From Streptomyces sp. NRRL WC-3618 (lineage in GTDB: Bacteria > Actinomycetota > Actinomycetes > Streptomycetales > Streptomycetaceae): a stretch of 64,000 nucleotides of DNA. Location: the NCBI RefSeq assembly GCF_001280005.1, contig NZ_LGDW01000248.1, positions 38,728-102,727 of the forward strand, given 5' to 3'. The first letter of the stretch is position 1, and every line of letters starts with the position of its first letter. The notes below the pieces were generated by a model. The model ran no database searches. It saw nothing but the letters and a program-made list of their open reading frames with translations, and had not been told where the DNA came from. This document shows positions 60,174-64,000 of this stretch, piece by piece. The position numbers were made by a program, and so were the translations under genes.

Positions 60174-62374
60174 CGGCCGCGGCTCTGGATCTGTCGGTGG
60201 GTGCCGCCCTGGTGCTGGACGAGGACGAGTGGCAGGTCGAACGGCGGGAACCCCACACGGGACGCGTCCACCTGGTCGGGCACGACGGCAGCCGCCAGTG
60301 CCTCACCTTCCGTTTCCTCGCCAACCACCCGCGCTGCCGGTCCTCCTCACGAACCATCGCCTCCGGCGCCGACCGGGGGCGTCAGCCAAAGAGCGCGGGC
60401 GACCTGAAGCCCACCCAACTGGAGCTGGCCCGGCTGCGATTCGCGCACCTCATGGAGATCAACACCGGCTTCCGCAGCGGCGGCCCGCTCAAGCCGGGAC
60501 CGGGCGAGCCGAAGCCGGAGTACGCCCCGGACACCACCACCGTGACCGAGCGACGGCTGGCAAAGGTGGCGGAGCTGAAGGCCATGAACCGGCAGGAGGC
60601 GAAACTGCTCGCCCTGGACAAGGTCAGCCTGAGCACGTTGATCCGCTGGGAGCGGGCCCGCCGAAAGGACGGGCTGGTCGGCTGCGCGGACGAGCGGTGG
60701 CTGCGGGAAAGCGGCGGCCATCCGAGCATCACCGCCGAAGTCCGCGAGGCCATCCACGCAGTGAGGCAGGAGACCCTGCACGGGACCAAGGTCAGCATGC
60801 GCACGCGGGAACGCAAGATCCGGCAGTACGTGCGCGAACAGTTCGGCGACGAGGTCCACGTCCCGAGTTACCCGGTGCTGCGGCGGGTCTGGATCGAGTG
60901 GTTCGGCTCCGGCAGGCAGCGGCAACGCTATGCCCGGTCGGCCGAACTGCCCACCCAGGGCGGGCACGTCCTGATCGACCGGCCGGGCCAGGTGGTCGCG
61001 CTGGACACCACGGTGCTGCCGGTGATGGTCCGGGAGAGCGTGTTCGGCGACGCGGTGAAGGTCCACCTCACCCTCGCGCTGGACGTCTACACCCACTCCA
61101 TCTGCGCTTTCCGTCTCACGCTGGTCTCTCACACCTCGGTCGACGTTGCGATGCTGCTGCGGGATGTGATGCTGCCGCTGCCCATGCGGGACGACTGGGA
61201 CGAGGAGATGGAATGGCCCTACCCCGGCCTGCCGGCCGCGGTGGTCGCCGAGTTCGCCGGGCACGAGGTGGCCGGGCTGCCGTTCTTCGCACCGGAGACG
61301 GTGACCACCGATCACGGGTCCGTTTACCGCAACCACCATCTGGTCCAGGTCCAGCAGAGACTCGGATGCAACATCCTTCCTGCTCGCATCCTGCGCCCAA
61401 CGGACAAGCAGGCCGTCGAACGCGTATTTGGAAGTGTTCGCTCGCTGCTGTTCGAGCAGCTGCCCGGCTACACCGGGATCGATGCCGCCGACCGGGGCGC
61501 CGACCCGGAGGGCGACGCGGTGCTGACGATCGCGGAGATGGAGCATCTGATCGCCACCTGGGTGGTGGGCATCTGGCAGACGCGCCGGCTCGGCGAGTCT
61601 GCGCCGCACTGGGATCCCGGCGGCGACCACAGCCCCAACTCTCTGATCGCGGCGGCTTTCGACCAGGGTGGATTCGCTTTGGAGATCCCTTCCCCCGAGC
61701 TCTACTACGAGATCCTGCCCGAGCACGCGGTGAGGAAGATCGACGAGCGGCACGGGGTGAAGATCCGCGGACTTTGGTATGACGGCCCTGCACTCGCCCC
61801 TTACCGGGGACAGCGGTCGAGCCGCGGCGGCACCCGTCAGACGAAGTGGATCGTCCACCGCGAGCCCCGCGACCGCCGCACCGTCTTCTTCCAGGACCCG
61901 CTCACCCATGCATGGCACCCGTTGCGCTGGACCGGCCTGCCGCCCGACGGAGTCGTCCCGGCGTTCGGCGACAAACGCGTCACCGAACTCCTCCAACATG
62001 TCGAGCAGGCCGGACTGCGGCCCCGCACGGACGCCGGACTCCTGCCGCACTTGCTGGAGTTGATGCGGGCGATCCATCCCGTCGGACGGTGGCGCACCCG
62101 GTTGACGAAGTCCCAGCGGGTCGAGATCGCCCGGGAACGCGAGATGGGCAGGACCGCTGCCGCGGACCGCCCCACCACGTCCTCGCCCCGCAACCCGTCA
62201 GAACGCCCCTCCAGCCGGGAGCACCCCGTCGTCGCGACCGATACCGAGCGCCGCAGGAAACGGGAAGCCGCCGTCGTGGGCCTGTTGGAGCCGCCCCCGC
62301 GGCTGGGCGAGGAGGTGCGCCGCCGGAATCTGTTCGTGCTGCCGCCGGCCGACGACACCGAGACCGCCCGGTGA
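60170..62374 (+). CDS. tnsB: TnsB-like DDE transposase (Mu/Tn7 integrase core)
   Basis: 734 residues. N-terminal DNA-binding segments are followed by an rve/Mu-type catalytic core with the triad Asp in VVALDTTVLPV (about 284), Asp in TVTTDHGSVYRNHH (about 379) and Glu in TDKQAVERVFGSVRS (about 420), then a Mu-transposase C-terminal barrel. Length and motifs look complete, so the protein itself may still be active. Its stop overlaps the GTG of the truncated tnsC-like gene. Confidence 0.88.
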   Translation: MTAAALDLSVGAALVLDEDEWQVERREPHTGRVHLVGHDGSRQCLTFRFLANHPRCRSSSRTIASGADRGRQPKSAGDLKPTQLELARLRFAHLMEINTGFRSGGPLKPGPGEPKPEYAPDTTTVTERRLAKVAELKAMNRQEAKLLALDKVSLSTLIRWERARRKDGLVGCADERWLRESGGHPSITAEVREAIHAVRQETLHGTKVSMRTRERKIRQYVREQFGDEVHVPSYPVLRRVWIEWFGSGRQRQRYARSAELPTQGGHVLIDRPGQVVALDTTVLPVMVRESVFGDAVKVHLTLALDVYTHSICAFRLTLVSHTSVDVAMLLRDVMLPLPMRDDWDEEMEWPYPGLPAAVVAEFAGHEVAGLPFFAPETVTTDHGSVYRNHHLVQVQQRLGCNILPARILRPTDKQAVERVFGSVRSLLFEQLPGYTGIDAADRGADPEGDAVLTIAEMEHLIATWVVGIWQTRRLGESAPHWDPGGDHSPNSLIAAAFDQGGFALEIPSPELYYEILPEHAVRKIDERHGVKIRGLWYDGPALAPYRGQRSSRGGTRQTKWIVHREPRDRRTVFFQDPLTHAWHPLRWTGLPPDGVVPAFGDKRVTELLQHVEQAGLRPRTDAGLLPHLLELMRAIHPVGRWRTRLTKSQRVEIAREREMGRTAAADRPTTSSPRNPSERPSSREHPVVATDTERRRKREAAVVGLLEPPPRLGEEVRRRNLFVLPPADDTETAR

Positions 62375-62926
62375 CCGGCCCGCCGCCCAGCGCGGCACAG
62401 ACCGCCCGGTTCATCCTGCCGCCCTCGCCTGCGGACCGGCAGACGGCCGGGGGCTGGAATCGGTGGACCCGACGCATTCGAAGCGGCAGTCCGGGCACTG
62501 GGGGAAGACCTCGCAAACCGGCCACCGATCCCTTACCGCCAACGACGGCTCGCCCTCCAGGACTGGGAGCTCAGCCCCGAAGCATGGCAAGCCATCTATA
62601 CGCCCGTCCTGGCACTCCCCTGGAAATTCCGATCCCACTGGAAGCCTCACGAAGCCAACAGGCAACTGGCATCGATCATGGTCTGGTATCGCACGACCCA
62701 AGGCGATCTCAGGCTGGCGCCCCGCCCCATCCACGACAGACAGCCCGCCGACATCAGGCGCAGATGGGCCAACGGCCGGACCGGCTACGACGGATGGGCC
62801 CTGTTCACCAGACCCACCTCTTCGCGGCACTACCCGATTCTCCGCGCCCAGGTCGAGGCATACGCACACGAACTCGCACTCCGTATCGACACCGGGTGGC
62901 AACCACCACGACCAAGTTCCAACTAA
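62371..62926 (+). pseudogene. tnsC-like start fused out of frame to the 3' end of another transposon gene
   Basis: GTG 62371 (GTGA overlap with tnsB) opens a frame starting MTGPPPSAAQTARFILPP, which looks like the start of a TnsC-type ATPase, but after about 30 codons (near 62462) coherence moves to another frame. That second frame, open to the TAA at 62926 and without its own start, reads as a protein C-terminus (PYRQRRLALQDWELSPEAW, then GYDGWALFTRPTSSRHYPIL). No Walker motifs occur. An internal deletion best explains this. Confidence 0.65.
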
Positions 62927-63117
62927 CGCGAACACCGGCCGTGCTCAAGACCGTCTCAAATTCAGTACCTGTCGGCCGGCCTGAGCGATACGGTCCACCT
63001 ATGCGCTGATCTTCTGAGCGGCGGCCAAGTGCCGTCGCGGACGGTGAGGGCGACCCCCGGGCAGGCGGGGTCGCCCTGGCAAGCATATCCGTCGCCATCC
63101 CATCGGAGATCGCACAA

Positions 63118-63855
63118 ATGACCGCTCAGCAGAACCTCACCTATGACGCGTTCGTCGAACTCGCCACAGCCGACTCCTCCATCGTCGGTCTCGTCCTCAA
63201 GGGATCCCACGCCCACGACGGCATGACGACCAAGCACTCTGACCACGACCTTTATGTCGTCGTCGCTGATGGTGCGGCGACGGATCTCGCTCGGTTCGCC
63301 GGCCACCGCACGGCCGAACTCGACCTCGTCATTCTCCCTCTCGCTGCCTTCCGGGCAGCCGGAATGCCCGGCTTCGAACGCTACGGACTTGCCCGCGCCC
63401 AAATCGTGCTCGACAGGCTCGACGGAGGCATCGCCCAGATCCTGGCCGACAAAGCACGGCTCGATGCCGATGAAGCATTCCAGGACACCGGTGAGTGGCT
63501 CGACGCCTACGCCAACTCCCTCTACCGCTCCGTCAAGAACGACCGCGACGGACATCCACTCGCCGCCCGTCTCGACGCCGCTGACAGCATCCGATTCCTC
63601 CTAGAACTGCTCTTCGCTCTCGACCGCCGCCCCCGCCCCTACAACAAGTACCTCGAGTGGGAACTCGCCCGATACCCTCTGCCCGACTGGGACGCCAATT
63701 CACTGCTGGAAGCCTTGGACCGCATCACGACAACGGGCGACGTATCCCTCCAACGGAGCCTCTTCGCCTCCGTCGAGGCAACGGCCCGGCGCGCTGGACA
63801 CAGCGCGGTGCTGGACGCATGGGGCGAGGACCTGCACCTGATGCGACCGCAATAG
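63118..63855 (+). CDS. Nucleotidyltransferase-fold protein
   Basis: 245 residues. The N-terminal LVLKGSHAHDGMTTKHSDHD holds the GS...SDhDh metal motif of the nucleotidyltransferase superfamily (aminoglycoside adenylyltransferase-like), with the third Asp likely in TAELDLVIL. The C-terminal half is helical (NSLYRSVKNDRDGHPLAARLDAADS in part), as in kanamycin-type nucleotidyltransferases. The substrate is unknown; resistance is possible but not shown. It lies between the Tn7-like remnant and an insertion-sequence end, so it may be acquired cargo. Confidence 0.8.
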   Translation: MTAQQNLTYDAFVELATADSSIVGLVLKGSHAHDGMTTKHSDHDLYVVVADGAATDLARFAGHRTAELDLVILPLAAFRAAGMPGFERYGLARAQIVLDRLDGGIAQILADKARLDADEAFQDTGEWLDAYANSLYRSVKNDRDGHPLAARLDAADSIRFLLELLFALDRRPRPYNKYLEWELARYPLPDWDANSLLEALDRITTTGDVSLQRSLFASVEATARRAGHSAVLDAWGEDLHLMRPQ

Positions 63856-63901
63856 CGTGATACCGAGACTCCCCTCGCCACCCGAACTCTTGCAACGGGC
63901 C

Positions 63902-64000
63902 CTAGGGCCTGTGTGAGGTCGTGATCACCCGGTCGTCGGTATGAGGTCGTTGATCCAGATCATGGAGGCCCTGAGGTGAAGGCCGGCGTCGTAGCTCTCG
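63902..64000 (-). mobile_element. End of an insertion sequence (runs off the right edge)
   Basis: The sequence AGGGCCTGTGTGAGGTCGTG at about 63904 looks like a terminal inverted repeat, next to CTAG, and is followed at once by the 3' end of a minus-strand transposase gene. The family is probably IS5-like, but the other end lies outside. Confidence 0.55.
63925..64000 (-). CDS. Transposase C-terminus (partial)
   Basis: The last 24 codons of a minus-strand frame ending in TGA (complement of 63925-63927): ESYDAGLHLRASMIWINDLI, then PTTG. This resembles the C-terminal helix of IS5-type transposases in Streptomyces. The rest is beyond the window. Confidence 0.6.
   Translation of the reverse strand, partial: ESYDAGLHLRASMIWINDLIPTTG

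Larger units (their letters stand above)
59481..62926 (+). mobile_element. Decayed Tn7-like (tnsA/tnsB/tnsC) transposon
   Basis: The element consists of a TnsA-like endonuclease gene, a TnsB-like DDE transposase gene overlapping it by 4 nt, the first 30 codons of a TnsC-like gene overlapping by 4 nt, and then the 3' part of a further gene in another frame. The gene order and overlaps are those of Tn7-family elements. Loss of the ATPase gene means it cannot move by itself. Ends and target duplication were not found. Confidence 0.75.

Noticed and set aside
59029..63117. Defined terminal inverted repeats for the Tn7-like element
   Set aside because: Short similarities such as CGGTCT near 59245 and 62967 are too weak to call transposon ends by eye.

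Overview
The window is high-GC actinobacterial DNA, almost certainly from a Streptomyces chromosome. Evidence: a four-gene conservon (sensor kinase, roadblock, DUF742 and GTPase genes), a hopanoid operon whose gene order matches the one I recall from S. coelicolor (SCO6759-6771 and the following SCO675x genes), a LysM/M23 secreted hydrolase, an XRE-cupin/DUF6126 pair, GTG and TTG starts, and ATGA-type start/stop overlaps throughout.

Layout. 1-3725: conservon, minus strand. 4097-4895: a dnaK-like gene that has lost its middle. 5060-6973: a DHFR-fold reductase and a membrane metallophosphoesterase. 7091-22444: a 13-gene minus-strand phosphonate biosynthetic cluster, preceded by an AT-richer leader with a good promoter candidate (22746-22774). 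23018-27970: cupin, MBL-fold, amino-acid dehydrogenase, TetR and SGNH genes. 28147-31699: LysM/M23 hydrolase with a riboswitch-like leader, and a GH36 alpha-galactosidase. 31867-32664: tyrosine phosphatase. 32683-46391: hopanoid/isoprenoid block with its own XRE-cupin regulator and a paired-palindrome operator. 46775-53847: a CDP-alcohol/polyol-phosphate glycoconjugate operon with an ABC-2 exporter. 54134-59028: cation efflux, idi, anti-sigma-like kinase, crotonase, DJ-1 and GATase-AraC genes. 59481-62926: a decayed Tn7-like element (tnsA and tnsB intact, tnsC cut short). 63118-63855: a nucleotidyltransferase-like gene. 63902-64000: the end of an insertion sequence.

The centrepiece is the phosphonate cluster. 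PEP mutase makes phosphonopyruvate and there is no phosphonopyruvate decarboxylase. Instead there is a D-2-hydroxyacid dehydrogenase domain, a phosphoglycerate-kinase-like protein, an ArgC-like reductase and an iron alcohol dehydrogenase. This is the set described for the valinophos/phosphonothrixin route through phosphonolactate and phosphonolactaldehyde to 2,3-dihydroxypropylphosphonate (DHPPA). A zinc alcohol dehydrogenase, a two-subunit transketolase and an acetolactate-synthase-like enzyme then match the phosphonothrixin branch (ketone formation, then two-carbon transfer). To this are added pieces I do not know from phosphonothrixin: an NRPS adenylation domain fused directly to the dehydrogenase with no carrier domain between, a free carrier protein, a stand-alone condensation protein and a PhyH-type dioxygenase. 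The simplest reading is a cluster for an aminoacylated and possibly hydroxylated phosphonothrixin-like compound, exported by the MFS protein. The product is inferred, not known.

The hopanoid block joins MEP-pathway genes (dxs, ispG, and idi nearby) to a prenyl synthase, squalene synthesis by HpnC/D/E, squalene-hopene cyclase, and side-chain genes hpnH, hpnG and hpnO, so precursor supply and end product are coded together.
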